Notes: generated by a model from the sequence alone, not told the origin. A stretch of DNA of 64,000 bases from Sphaerisporangium krabiense (GCF_014200435.1 NZ_JACHBR010000002.1:672501-736500); one strand, 5' to 3'; positions 39,019 to 48,100 are shown, numbered from the stretch's first letter. Numbers and translations: made by a program.

Positions 39019-39942
39019 CTAGGAGTCGTAGTGGACGAAGCGCTTCTGCGCCGCGAACTGGACGAGGGTCACCAGCAGCGTGAGCACGAGCAGGATGAGC
39101 GCGGCGGCGCTGCTCATGCCGAACTGGAAGTCCTTGAAGCCGAGCTTGTAGACCTGGTAGACGATGGTCCGGGCTCCCTCGTTGTGCGCCGGGTTGACCA
39201 GCACGTAGATCTGGTCGAACGCCTGGAACGAGCTGATCACCGCGACCACCGTGGAGAAGAAGATCGTCGGGGACAGCATGGGTAGCGTGATCGACCGGAA
39301 GATCCGCGCGCTGGAGGCGCCGTCGATGCGCGCCGCCTCGACGATCTGCGGCGGGATGGTCTGCAGCCCCGCCAGGAAGATGACCACGTTGAGGCCGAGC
39401 GACGACCAGATCGTCACGATCGCGATGGCGACGATCACCCAGCCGGGGTCGCCGAGCCAGTCGGGCCCGTCCAGGCCGAGCCGCCGCAGCGTGGAGTTCA
39501 GCACGCCGTTGTCGTCGTCGGCGAGGATGACCTGCCAGATCAGCGCCACCGCGACCGAGCTGGTCACGACCGGCATGAAGTACAGCACCCGGTAGAAGCC
39601 GCTGCCCTTGATCCCGGCCAGCCCGGCCGCGATCAGGACCGCAAGGACCAGGCCGACCGGCACGGTGATCAACGCGAGCTTGGCGGTGTTCCACACCGCG
39701 CGCAGGAAGTCGGCGTCGGTGAGCTGGGCGGTGAAGTTGCCGAGGCCGACGAAGGTCTTGGGGCCGAAGCCGTCCCACTGGACCAGGGACAGGTAGACGG
39801 CGTAGCCGAGCGGGACGACCAGGAAGACGAGCAGGAAGGCGACCTGCGGGGCGAGGAAGAGGCCGGCCCACCAGCCGTCGCGGGTGCGCACCCCCCGGCC
39901 CGCGCGGGCGGGCCGGGCGGGCGCCTTGGCGATGGCGGCCAC
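39019..39942 (-). CDS. Sugar ABC transporter permease 1 (MalF-type)
   Basis: The 307-residue permease has six membrane segments (first about 29-48, FLAPQVAFLLVFLVVPLGYA) and the EAA motif EAARIDGASSARIFRSITLP. I start it at GTG 39942, 2 bases after the stop of the binding protein. It would form the channel with permease 2 for a mono- or oligosaccharide. Sequence alone does not show the sugar. Confidence 0.87.
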   Translation of the reverse strand: MAAIAKAPARPARAGRGVRTRDGWWAGLFLAPQVAFLLVFLVVPLGYAVYLSLVQWDGFGPKTFVGLGNFTAQLTDADFLRAVWNTAKLALITVPVGLVLAVLIAAGLAGIKGSGFYRVLYFMPVVTSSVAVALIWQVILADDDNGVLNSTLRRLGLDGPDWLGDPGWVIVAIAIVTIWSSLGLNVVIFLAGLQTIPPQIVEAARIDGASSARIFRSITLPMLSPTIFFSTVVAVISSFQAFDQIYVLVNPAHNEGARTIVYQVYKLGFKDFQFGMSSAAALILLVLTLLVTLVQFAAQKRFVHYDS

Positions 39943-39944
39943 GG

Positions 39945-41231
39945 TCAGCCCGTCATGCCGTCGACGGTCTTCTGCAGCTCGGTCATGCCCCGGTCGAACG
40001 GCACCTTGCCGGTCCACACCTTCAGCAGCTCGTCGTTGATGGCCGCGGTGAGGCCGGGCACGGCGACCTCGTCGGGGTAGTTGGCGAAGCCGGTGTCGCG
40101 CACGTCGAGGAACGTCTGGGCGTGCTGCGGGTAGCCGTCCAGCACGACCTGCTCGGCGCCCTTGATCGAGGGGACCGCGCCGCCGCCCTTGAGCCGCAGG
40201 AGCTGCCCCTCCTTGCTGACGAACTCGGTGAGGAAGGTGAACGCCGCCTTCGCGTTCTTGGCGTCCTTGTTGATCGCCATGTAGGAGGCCGCGACCGCGC
40301 CGGGCATCGGCTTGCCGTCGGGGGAGGGGAACGGGACGATGTCGTAGTCGTCCAGCTCGCCGCCCTTCCTGAGGCTGTCGATCACCCACCGGCCGCCCGC
40401 GTAGAACCCGGCGTCGTGCTTGAGGAACCGGGTGGAGGCGCTGTTGCTCTCCGGCAGCACGTCGGCCGACAGGAACGTCTTGTCCAGGTACCCCTTGGCC
40501 AGGGTCTGCAGGGCCTTGCGCGCGTTCGCGTCGGTGGTGGCGACGAACCGGCCGCCGTCCCACACCTTGCCGCCGAACCCGTTGATCACGCTGTAGGTGG
40601 AGCCGTACCAGTTCCAGAAGATGGACCCGGCCTTGCCCGCCGCCTTGAGTCTGGCGTTCATGTCCAGGTACTTGTCCATGGTCCACTGGCCGGCGGCGTA
40701 CAGGTCGGCGGGGTTCTCGCCGATCCCGGCCTCCTTCAGCGCCTTCTTGTCGAACCAGAGCACCTCCGGGTTGGTGTCGTTGGGAACGCCGTAGATCCGG
40801 CCGTCCTTCTTGGCGCCGCCGTAGATGCCCTCGAAGAAGTCCTCGGGCCTGCTCTTGGAGTCGGGGCCGGCGAGCAGTCCCTCCAGCGGGGTGAGGACGC
40901 CCGAGGAGACGAACTTGCCGATGTTGTCGTCGCCGACGAAGAACACGTCGGGCGCGGTCTTGCTGGTGAGCTGGGTGAACAGCTTGGGGTGGTAGTCGGC
41001 GTAGTCGGACACCGACTCGAGCTTGAGCTTGATGTTCGGGTGGCGCTTCTCGAAGTCCCGGGTGAAGCCGTCGTAGAGCTTGATGTCGTCGGCCGTGCCC
41101 CAGGTGGACCAGCGCAGGACGACCTGGTCGTCTCCGGCGGCCCCGGGGGCGGCGCCGCCGCCCGAGCCGCTGCACGCGGCCGTGGCCGCCGTCGTCGCCA
41201 TCAGGGCCAGTAGGGCTATTGCGCGCTTCAT
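39945..41231 (-). CDS. Sugar-binding lipoprotein of ABC transporter
   Basis: The 428-residue extracytoplasmic solute-binding protein (family 1) has a lipoprotein signal with lipobox TAAC around residue 20 (ATTAATAACSGSG), then RWSTWGTADDIKLYDGFTRD and typical lobe patterns (FVGDDNIGKFVSSGVLTPL, NPEVLWFDKKALKEAG). AAGGA precedes ATG 41231. It delivers sugar to the two permeases just downstream. Aromatic residues in NWYGST and QWTMDKYL may stack on the sugar. It lies 35 bases after the SDR gene in the same operon. Confidence 0.9.
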   Translation of the reverse strand: MKRAIALLALMATTAATAACSGSGGGAAPGAAGDDQVVLRWSTWGTADDIKLYDGFTRDFEKRHPNIKLKLESVSDYADYHPKLFTQLTSKTAPDVFFVGDDNIGKFVSSGVLTPLEGLLAGPDSKSRPEDFFEGIYGGAKKDGRIYGVPNDTNPEVLWFDKKALKEAGIGENPADLYAAGQWTMDKYLDMNARLKAAGKAGSIFWNWYGSTYSVINGFGGKVWDGGRFVATTDANARKALQTLAKGYLDKTFLSADVLPESNSASTRFLKHDAGFYAGGRWVIDSLRKGGELDDYDIVPFPSPDGKPMPGAVAASYMAINKDAKNAKAAFTFLTEFVSKEGQLLRLKGGGAVPSIKGAEQVVLDGYPQHAQTFLDVRDTGFANYPDEVAVPGLTAAINDELLKVWTGKVPFDRGMTELQKTVDGMTG

Positions 41232-41266
41232 GCTTGGTTCCTTGCGGTGGGGGTGCGGGTGGTGCG

Positions 41267-42034
41267 TCAGGCCAGGCCGCCGCCGTCGACGACGAGGGCC
41301 GTGCCGGTGATGTAGGAGGAGGTGTCCGCGGTGAGGAAGAGAACGGCCTGGGCGATCTCCTCGGGGGTGCCCGCGCGGCCCATGGGACGGTCGGCCGCGT
41401 CGGCGGCGAAGGCCGCCCAGTCCTCCCGGAGCTGGCGGGCTTCGTCCCGCAGCATGGGAGTGTCGGTGTCGCCGGGGTTGACGGAGTTCACCCGGATCCC
41501 GGCCCCGGCGTGGTCGATGGCCAGGGCCCGCGTCATGTTGACGACGGCGGCCTTGGAGGCGCAGTACGACACCGCGTTGCCGCCGCCCTTCAGGCCCCAC
41601 CCCGAACCGGTGTTCACGATCGCGCCGCCCTCGGTCATGGCGGGGATCGCGTACTTGCACATCAGGAAGACCGAGCGGACGTTCACCGCCATGACCCGGT
41701 CCCATTCGTCCACGCCGAGGTCGAGCGCCGTGCTGCGGCGGATGATCCCGGCGTTGTTGAACAGCGCGTGGAGCCCGCCGAAGCCCTCGACGGCGGTGCG
41801 GACGACGCGCTCGCAGTCGGCGGGCGAGGAGACGTCGGCCTGGACGGCGATCGCGTCGGCGCCGCCGGCGGCGATGCGCCCGGCCGTGTCCTCGGCGCCC
41901 GGGCCGTCGATGTCGGCGACGACGACCTTGGCGCCCTGGGCGGCGAACAGCAGCGCCGTCGCCCTCCCGATGCCGGAGGCGCCGCCGGTGACGATCGCGA
42001 CCCTGCCCTTCAGAGCGTCCTCCAGAGTCTTCAC
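41267..42034 (-). CDS. SDR-family NAD(P)-dependent dehydrogenase
   Basis: The 255-residue short-chain dehydrogenase has the cofactor motif TGGASGIG, acidic VVADID after beta2 (favouring NAD+), NNAG, and the YxxxK pair in SYCASKAAVV. It ends in the usual GTALVVDGGG. Such proteins oxidise sugar, polyol or hydroxy-acid alcohol groups. The start overlaps the stop of the NAD-kinase-like gene (ATGA). In this operon it may oxidise the sugar or aglycone released by the glycosidases. Confidence 0.88.
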   Translation of the reverse strand: MKTLEDALKGRVAIVTGGASGIGRATALLFAAQGAKVVVADIDGPGAEDTAGRIAAGGADAIAVQADVSSPADCERVVRTAVEGFGGLHALFNNAGIIRRSTALDLGVDEWDRVMAVNVRSVFLMCKYAIPAMTEGGAIVNTGSGWGLKGGGNAVSYCASKAAVVNMTRALAIDHAGAGIRVNSVNPGDTDTPMLRDEARQLREDWAAFAADAADRPMGRAGTPEEIAQAVLFLTADTSSYITGTALVVDGGGLA

Positions 42035-43230
42035 TGCGCGTACTCCTCACTCGCGGCCGCGATGCGGTAGACGGTGCTCTCGTGATGTCCGGTGATCACC
42101 TGGACGTGCCCGGCGAGCCCGAGGTCGGTGTCGGGGTCGCCCGTGTCGGCGAGCAGGGGCCGTCCCCGGAGTCCCGCCAGCTTCTGCTGGGTCGCCAGGA
42201 CCACCAGGGCGCGCCGCCCGGGGCCGCCGCGCGCGACGGCCCGCAGGACGCGGGGGGAGATCTGCTGGTTGCCTCGGCCGAGCACGAAGCCCTGACCGCC
42301 GATCACCGAGAGCACCAGAAGCGCCTCATGCCCTCTGACCAGGTCGAACAGCCTAGCCTCCGTCACGTCCGCCCCCAGCAGCCGGGGCCGGGGACCGGCC
42401 TCCACCACGTCCACGCCGAGCAGCGTGGTGGCCAGCCCCAGCTCCCTTCCGACGGCCATGGTGGTCGCGCCGGGGCCGAGCGCGTAGCGCACGCCCGGCC
42501 GCATCCGGGAGACGACCTCCCGGGCCACGCCCTCGGCGGAGCCGGGCCCCGCGGCCGACGAGCCGGTCTTCCTGCCCGACAGCCGGCGCGCGTCGGCGGG
42601 CACCCGCACGGTGCCGTACAGCCGCGGGCCGACCAGCCCGTCGCGGTACAGCTCCTCGTCCAGGTCGACCACCTCGGCCTCGGCGACGGCGCCGGGCGTG
42701 TACCCGGCCGCCACCAGGCCCGCGGCGGCCGGGCTCACCGCGAAGCAGCCCGAGTAGACCTTGACGCCCGCGGGCACGCCGAGCACCGCCGGGGCGTCCG
42801 CGCCGAGCGGGCGCAGCGCGTCCAGCACGTCCCGCGCGGTGCCGTCCCCGCCCGCGAAGAGCACCAGGTCCGCCTCCGCCATCGCGGCGACGGCGGCCCG
42901 GGTGTCGGCCGCCGAGGTCGCCCCCGCGGGCCGCGCCTCCCCGGTCAGGCGGGGCGAGCCGCCCGCCGCGCGGACGCTGTCCTCGCCCATCGCGCCCGCC
43001 ATCGTGACCAGGCGGACGCCCGGCGCGGCGGCGAGCAGGGCGCGCACGGCCCGCGCCGCCCTGGCGCCCGCCCGCGGCACCGAGCCGCGGGCCAGCGCCT
43101 CGCGCTGGACGTCCGCGCCGTCGCTGCCCTTCAGGCCCGCCGGGCCGCCGAGCCCGGCGACCGGGTTGACGACGAGCCCGACGGTGAGACCGGCGCCCGT
43201 GCCGGCCGTCGCGGAGATCTGGTGCTCCAT
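42031..43230 (-). CDS. AcoX-type NAD-kinase-like protein (COG3199)
   Basis: The 399-residue protein has an N-terminal ATP-NAD kinase-like domain: GLVVNPVAGLGGPAGLKGSDG-type start, FAGGDGTARDVLDAL and GVPAGVKVYSGCFAV. These fit the COG3199/AcoX family, first named from acetoin operons, with no proven activity known to me. The C-terminal half (GPGATTMAVGRELGL, IGGQGFVLGRGNQQISP) is also standard. It follows the PB-type subunit after 6 bases and overlaps the SDR start. It is distinct from the housekeeping NAD kinase. A kinase acting on NAD or on a small metabolite of this pathway is possible. Confidence 0.8.
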   Translation of the reverse strand: MEHQISATAGTGAGLTVGLVVNPVAGLGGPAGLKGSDGADVQREALARGSVPRAGARAARAVRALLAAAPGVRLVTMAGAMGEDSVRAAGGSPRLTGEARPAGATSAADTRAAVAAMAEADLVLFAGGDGTARDVLDALRPLGADAPAVLGVPAGVKVYSGCFAVSPAAAGLVAAGYTPGAVAEAEVVDLDEELYRDGLVGPRLYGTVRVPADARRLSGRKTGSSAAGPGSAEGVAREVVSRMRPGVRYALGPGATTMAVGRELGLATTLLGVDVVEAGPRPRLLGADVTEARLFDLVRGHEALLVLSVIGGQGFVLGRGNQQISPRVLRAVARGGPGRRALVVLATQQKLAGLRGRPLLADTGDPDTDLGLAGHVQVITGHHESTVYRIAAASEEYAQ

Positions 43231-43236
43231 CGCGGC

Positions 43237-44784
43237 TCAGGCCAGGTGCTTGCGGACGTAGGCGCGCCAGGTGGGCGCCCACTGCCGGGGGTCGTCCAGC
43301 GGCGTGGGGTCGATCTTGTGGATCGGGCTGTTGTACGGGGCGCCCTTGACCAGCTCCGGATCGGTGCGGGCCTCGGAGGCCACGTGCGCCAGGATCGCCG
43401 CGTACTCGTCCAGGTCCTCCTTGGAGTAGGACTCGGTGGGCTCCAGCGTGAACGGCTCGGGCACCAGGTAGGGGTGGTGGCTGGTCCAGTAGTGGACCCC
43501 GAAGTCCGCGGCCCGCACGCCGATCTCCTCGGAGTGGACGCCCGTCTCCTCCGACAGCTCCTGCCAGGAGTAGCGGACCTGCTCGATGCGGCGCCGGTCC
43601 CAGGGGGCCGACGCGCCCGGTATCTGGAGCACCTTGTGCATCAGGTAGTTGTTGTTCAGCGCCGCGGTCTCGGCGACCTGGCGCAGCCCCTCGGCGCCGA
43701 GCGTCATGATCCAGGCGTAGGCGCGCACGACGTTCGGGGTCACGCCGAGGAACGGGCGGATCTTGCCGATCGAGCGCGGCGGCGTGACCAGCGAGAACCT
43801 CCCGTCCTGCTCGGCGACCACCGGGCCGGGCAGGAACTCCGCCAGCGCCTCCGACACCCCGCACGCCCCCGCCGCCGGGCCGCCGCACGCGTGCGGGGTG
43901 GAGAAGGTCTTGTGCAGGTTGAAGTGGCACAGGTCGAACCCGGCGTCGCGGGCCCGCGTGATGCCGAGGATGCCGTTGGCGTTGGCCTGGTCGTAGCACG
44001 CCAGCCCGCCCGCCTGGTGGACCAGCTCGACGAACTCCGCGATCCGCGGGTTGAAGATGCCGGTGTCCTCGGGGTTGGTGATCAGCAGCGCGGCCGTGCG
44101 CGGGCCCACGGCGGCGCGCAGCGCCTTGATGTCGGGGTAGCCGTCGGCGTCCGGCATCAGCGTGATGACCTCGTACCCGGCCGTCTTGGCGCACGCGGCG
44201 TTGGACGGGTGGGAGAACATCGTGGTGATCACCTGGTCGCGGTGCTCCTCGCCGCGGGCGGCGTGGTAGGCGCGGATCATCGCGATGTTGGCGTAGATCG
44301 CGGCCGACCCCGAGCCGGGCTGCAGCGAGACCCGCGCCATGCCGGAGATCTCCGCCAGCATGCGCTCCAGCCGCCAGTAGATCTCCAGCACGCCCTGGAG
44401 GGTGTCGGGGTGCTGCAGCGGGTGCAGCTCGGCCACCGCCCTGGCGAAGGAGTCGTTGACCTTGGGGCTGTACTTCATCGTGCAGGTGCCCTGGCCCACG
44501 TCGACGTTGAGGTCCACGCCCAGGCTCTCCTGCGACAGCCGCACGTAGTGCCGCAGCACGTGCAGCTGCGACATCTCCGGCAGCGCGGGCGGCGCGGCCC
44601 GCCGCACCGAGTCCGGCAGCTCCACGGCGGGCGCGCCGGGCCCGGGCACCGCGATGCCCCGCTGCCCGGGCCGCGACTGCTCGAAGATGATCGGCTCGTC
44701 CCAGCGGGCCTGGTGGAAGCGGCGCAGCGGCGGCTTCGGCCCCACCGGCAGCTTGGCGAACGGTTCCGCGGCGTGCCCGCTCAT
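43237..44784 (-). CDS. Divergent glycine dehydrogenase-like subunit, PB type
   Basis: The 515-residue PLP protein has the lysine Lys292 in NLHKTFSTPH and the overall fold of GcvPB. It differs from true glycine decarboxylases at family-defining sites: after the PLP Lys the usual PHGGGGPG loop reads PHACGGPA, and the usual PLGSCTMKYNPK reads VGQGTCTMKYSPK. No lipoyl H protein or T protein gene is near. It starts at ATG 44784, overlapping the PA-type stop (ATGA). I name it GcvPB-like; the substrate is probably another amino acid or amine acid produced in this sugar operon, which is inference. Confidence 0.8.
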   Translation of the reverse strand: MSGHAAEPFAKLPVGPKPPLRRFHQARWDEPIIFEQSRPGQRGIAVPGPGAPAVELPDSVRRAAPPALPEMSQLHVLRHYVRLSQESLGVDLNVDVGQGTCTMKYSPKVNDSFARAVAELHPLQHPDTLQGVLEIYWRLERMLAEISGMARVSLQPGSGSAAIYANIAMIRAYHAARGEEHRDQVITTMFSHPSNAACAKTAGYEVITLMPDADGYPDIKALRAAVGPRTAALLITNPEDTGIFNPRIAEFVELVHQAGGLACYDQANANGILGITRARDAGFDLCHFNLHKTFSTPHACGGPAAGACGVSEALAEFLPGPVVAEQDGRFSLVTPPRSIGKIRPFLGVTPNVVRAYAWIMTLGAEGLRQVAETAALNNNYLMHKVLQIPGASAPWDRRRIEQVRYSWQELSEETGVHSEEIGVRAADFGVHYWTSHHPYLVPEPFTLEPTESYSKEDLDEYAAILAHVASEARTDPELVKGAPYNSPIHKIDPTPLDDPRQWAPTWRAYVRKHLA

Positions 44785-46136
44785 CGCCGGCCTCCCTCGT
44801 CGTCGGCGCGCCGGGCGGACGCCACGGCCGCGGCCAGCCTGTCGATGTCGGCGATCGAGTGCCGCTCGGTGACGCAGACGAGGATCGTCCGGTCGTCCAG
44901 CGGCACGCCCCCGTAGATCCCCTGCGCGCGCAGCCGGTCCAGGAGCGCGGCCGCGTCGTCGACCTCGACCGCGAACTCCCGGAAGTGCACGGCCCCGTCG
45001 TGCAGGACCCGCAGTCCCGCGCCGGCCAGCGCGTCCATCGCGTACCGGGTGCGGGCCAGGATCGTCTCGCCCACCTCCCGCATGCCCTGCGGCCCCATGA
45101 GGGCCAGGTAGACCCCGGCGGTGATGCCCCACAGGGCGGCGGCCGTGCCCACCCACTCCTTGCCCTCCTCGCGCAGGGCGAAGGAGGTGCGCTCGTAGAA
45201 CACGTCGCCGAAGCCGTACTCGCCGGGCACCGTGGTCGGCGCGATGCCGAACAGGCGCGAGGGGAACTGGGCGACCAGCGGCTCGTCGTCGTGCGTGGCG
45301 ATGTACCCCGCCTGGCCGCCGCCGTGGTTCTGGTGGACGCCGAGCGACTGGATGTCGCCGCAGGCGATGTCGGCGCCGTAGGCGGCCGGCGGGGCCAGCA
45401 CCCCGAGCGAGATCGGGTCGGCGCTCACGACCAGCAGCGCGCCGTGCGCGTGGGCCAGCTCGGCCAGCTCGCGGCCCCGGGTCTCCACCACGCCGTAGAC
45501 GTTCGGGGTCTCCAGGTAGATCGCGGCGAACGTGTCGTCCAGGACGACCTCGCCCATCTCGCCGCCGGGGCCCACCGGGGCCGCGACGATCTCGATGTCC
45601 GGGGCCAGGAAGTCGCGCAGCTTGCTGAGCTTGTCGGCCGCGACCGCGCCGCTGACCAGCACCTTGGCGCGGCCGGTGTGGCGGCAGGCCATGCGCAGCG
45701 CGGTGCCCGCCGCCTGGAAGCCGTCGTAGGTCGGGACGTTGACGACGTCCATCTCCAGCAGCTCGCCCATCATGCTGACGTACTCGAACAGCGCCTGGAA
45801 GCGGCCGTGGTCCTCGTACGGCTCGCCCGCGTAGGCGGTGAGGAACTCGCCCCGCGAGTTGACCTCGTCGCAGACGGCGGGCACGTGGTGCGGGTAGCAG
45901 CCGTGGCCGAGGAAGCTGAGCGCCTCCTCCGTGCCGGTGTCACGGCCGAGCAGGGAGCGCATGTGGCGCACCAGGTCGTGCTCGGCCACGAACGGCTCGG
46001 GCAGGTCGAGCGGGCGGTCCAGGCGCAGCTCGGGCGGGATGTCGGCGTAGAAGTCCTCGACGCGCGCGGCGCCGATCGCCGCCAGCATCTCCGCCCGCAC
46101 GCCCGGCTCGGCGTTCGGGATGTATGGGTGGGTCAC
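44781..46136 (-). CDS. Divergent glycine dehydrogenase-like subunit, PA type
   Basis: The 451-residue protein matches the N-terminal half of P-protein (GcvPA): LSFLGHGCYPHHVPAV, then EFLTAYAGEPYEDHGRFQAL and MDVVNVPTYDGFQAA. The motif TPYQPEVSQGR that is nearly invariant in real P-proteins is here AGEPYEDHGR, and the usual GGP-HLG stretch is HQNHGGGQAGY. These changes sit at the substrate and subunit interface. The GTG start overlaps the beta-galactosidase stop (GTGA). It should form a heterotetramer with the PB-type subunit encoded next. Confidence 0.8.
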   Translation of the reverse strand: MTHPYIPNAEPGVRAEMLAAIGAARVEDFYADIPPELRLDRPLDLPEPFVAEHDLVRHMRSLLGRDTGTEEALSFLGHGCYPHHVPAVCDEVNSRGEFLTAYAGEPYEDHGRFQALFEYVSMMGELLEMDVVNVPTYDGFQAAGTALRMACRHTGRAKVLVSGAVAADKLSKLRDFLAPDIEIVAAPVGPGGEMGEVVLDDTFAAIYLETPNVYGVVETRGRELAELAHAHGALLVVSADPISLGVLAPPAAYGADIACGDIQSLGVHQNHGGGQAGYIATHDDEPLVAQFPSRLFGIAPTTVPGEYGFGDVFYERTSFALREEGKEWVGTAAALWGITAGVYLALMGPQGMREVGETILARTRYAMDALAGAGLRVLHDGAVHFREFAVEVDDAAALLDRLRAQGIYGGVPLDDRTILVCVTERHSIADIDRLAAAVASARRADDEGGRR

Positions 46137-48100
46137 TGGTCTCCTTCGATCCTCAGCACGACGGCGTCGCGCGCGGCGAGGGTGATCTCGCCGCGCAGGG
46201 GCCGTCCGGTGAGCAGGTCGGTGCCCGGCGCGGGCAGGGTGAGCGCGGCCGGGGAGGTCGTGTGGTTCAGCAGGAACAGGTGGCGGCCCCGGCGGGCGGC
46301 CTCGACGCCGGGCGGGACCTCGGCCACGGGCCGCACCCCGGCCGCCGCCAGCTCGGCGCGCAGCACGGGCGTCACGTCGTCCAGCAGGCAGCTCACGTAG
46401 GTGGCCCGGCCCCGGCGCACGACCGCGGGCCGGCCGTCCAGGTCGCCGCCGGCGTAGCGGGCCAGGGGCTCGGCGTCCAGCGGGGTGATCCACTCGGCCC
46501 ACGTGGACGCGGTCGCGCGCTCCCCGCCGTGCAGGACGACCTCCTGGCGCGCGCCGTCCGGCAGTGGCCAGAACTCCTCCACCGCCACGCCGAGCAGGTC
46601 GCGCAGCGGGCCGGGCGCGCCGCCCGCGTGGACCTGGTCGGCGGCGTCCACCACCCCGCTGAACGGGCCGACGACCAGCCGCCCGGGGGCCGCGGCGAGC
46701 GCGGCGGCCTGCTCCTCGGTGCACAGGTAGAGGTTCGGGGCGATGACCAGCCGGTAGCCGGACAGGTCGCGGCCGGGCGGGACCAGGTCCACGGCGATCC
46801 CGGCGGCGTGCAGCGGCGCGTACCAGGCGAGCAGCATCTTCTTCAGGTCGAGCCGGTTGGACGGCATCGACTCCGGCGCCTGGAGCCCCCACCAGGAGTC
46901 CCAGCCGAGCACGAGCGCCACCTCGGCGGTCGTGGCGCTCCCGGCGACCTCGCCGAGCGCCCGCAGGTCGCGGCCGAGGCGCACCGTCTCCCGCCAGGTG
47001 CGCGTCTCGGTGCCGCCGTGGGGGAGCAGCGCCGAGTGGAACTTCTCCGGGCCGTACTTCGCCTGGCGCCACTGGAAGAACATCGCCCCGTCCGAGCCGT
47101 GCGCCACGGCCTGCAGGCTGTGCAGGCGCATCACGCCCGGCGGTTTCGGCGCGTTGACCTCGCGCCAGGAGACCGCCGAGGGGGCCGACTCCAGCAGCAG
47201 CCAGGGCCGGTTCTTCAGCGAGCGCATCAGGTCGTAGCTGAGCGCGGTCGCCACGTGCGCGCCGGGATCGGCAGGGTCGGGGTAGGCGTCGTCGCTGACC
47301 AGGTCCTCCTCGGCGGCCCACTTCCAGTAGTCGAGCCCGTGCAGGAGGCTCATGAAGTTGGTGGTGACCGGCACCTCGGGGGTGATCTCGCGCAGCGCGT
47401 CCCGCTCCAGCGCGAAGCACTCCAGCAGCGCGTCGGAGCAGAAGCGCCGCCAGTCGAGCGTCTGGGCGGGGTTGAGCGGGCCCGGGGCGCGGCGGGGCGG
47501 CTCCACCTGGTCCAGGCTCGTGTAGTGCTGGCCCCAGCAGGAGGTGCCCCACGCCGCGTTGAGCCCGTCGGCGTCGCCGTACCGGGCGGCGAGCCAGCGG
47601 CGGAAGTGCGCGGCCGAGACCGGGCAGAAGCATTCGAGGGTGTGGTCGGCGTACTCGTTGCCGACGTGCCACATCGCGAGCGCCGGGTGGCCGCCGTAGC
47701 GGGTGGCCATCGCGCGGGCCAGGCGCACGGTGTGCTCGCGCCAGACCGGTGAGCTCGGGCAGTAGCCCTGGCGTGAGCCGAACTCCAGCCGGGTGCCCCC
47801 CGCGTCCACCGGCATGACCTCCGGATGCTCGCGCACGAGCCAGGGGGGCGGGGTGGCGGTGGCGGTGGCCAGGTCGGCGGCGACGCCCTCGGCGTGCAGC
47901 AGGCCGAGCACGCGGTCCAGCCAGCCGAAGTCGTAGGCGCCCCGGCGCGGTTCCAGGCGCGACCACGAGAACACCGCGACCGTGACCAGGTTGATCCCGG
48001 CCTCCCTCATCAGCCGCACGTCCTCGGCCCACACCTCCTCGGGCCACTGCTCGGGGTTGTAGTCGCCGCCGAACAGCAGGCCCGGCACCCGGGTCAGCAC
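46133..48100 (-). CDS. GH42-family beta-galactosidase
   Basis: The 655-residue protein has the GH42 start GLLFGGDYNPEQWPEEVW, general acid Glu149 in MWHVGNEYADH and nucleophile Glu304 in LLLESAPSAVSW, followed by the trimerisation and beta domains. A four-cysteine zinc site of some GH42 enzymes may be formed by Cys157/159 and others. No signal peptide, so it hydrolyses imported beta-galactosides. GGAGGAG lies just before the GTG start at 48100. First gene of the nine-gene operon, divergent to the GntR regulator. Confidence 0.9.
   Translation of the reverse strand: MLTRVPGLLFGGDYNPEQWPEEVWAEDVRLMREAGINLVTVAVFSWSRLEPRRGAYDFGWLDRVLGLLHAEGVAADLATATATPPPWLVREHPEVMPVDAGGTRLEFGSRQGYCPSSPVWREHTVRLARAMATRYGGHPALAMWHVGNEYADHTLECFCPVSAAHFRRWLAARYGDADGLNAAWGTSCWGQHYTSLDQVEPPRRAPGPLNPAQTLDWRRFCSDALLECFALERDALREITPEVPVTTNFMSLLHGLDYWKWAAEEDLVSDDAYPDPADPGAHVATALSYDLMRSLKNRPWLLLESAPSAVSWREVNAPKPPGVMRLHSLQAVAHGSDGAMFFQWRQAKYGPEKFHSALLPHGGTETRTWRETVRLGRDLRALGEVAGSATTAEVALVLGWDSWWGLQAPESMPSNRLDLKKMLLAWYAPLHAAGIAVDLVPPGRDLSGYRLVIAPNLYLCTEEQAAALAAAPGRLVVGPFSGVVDAADQVHAGGAPGPLRDLLGVAVEEFWPLPDGARQEVVLHGGERATASTWAEWITPLDAEPLARYAGGDLDGRPAVVRRGRATYVSCLLDDVTPVLRAELAAAGVRPVAEVPPGVEAARRGRHLFLLNHTTSPAALTLPAPGTDLLTGRPLRGEITLAARDAVVLRIEGDQ

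Noticed and set aside
42082..44916. Plus-strand open frame of 944 codons over the NAD-kinase-like and PB-type genes
   Set aside because: Low-complexity antisense product. The minus-strand genes have conserved motifs and overlapping start/stop signals.
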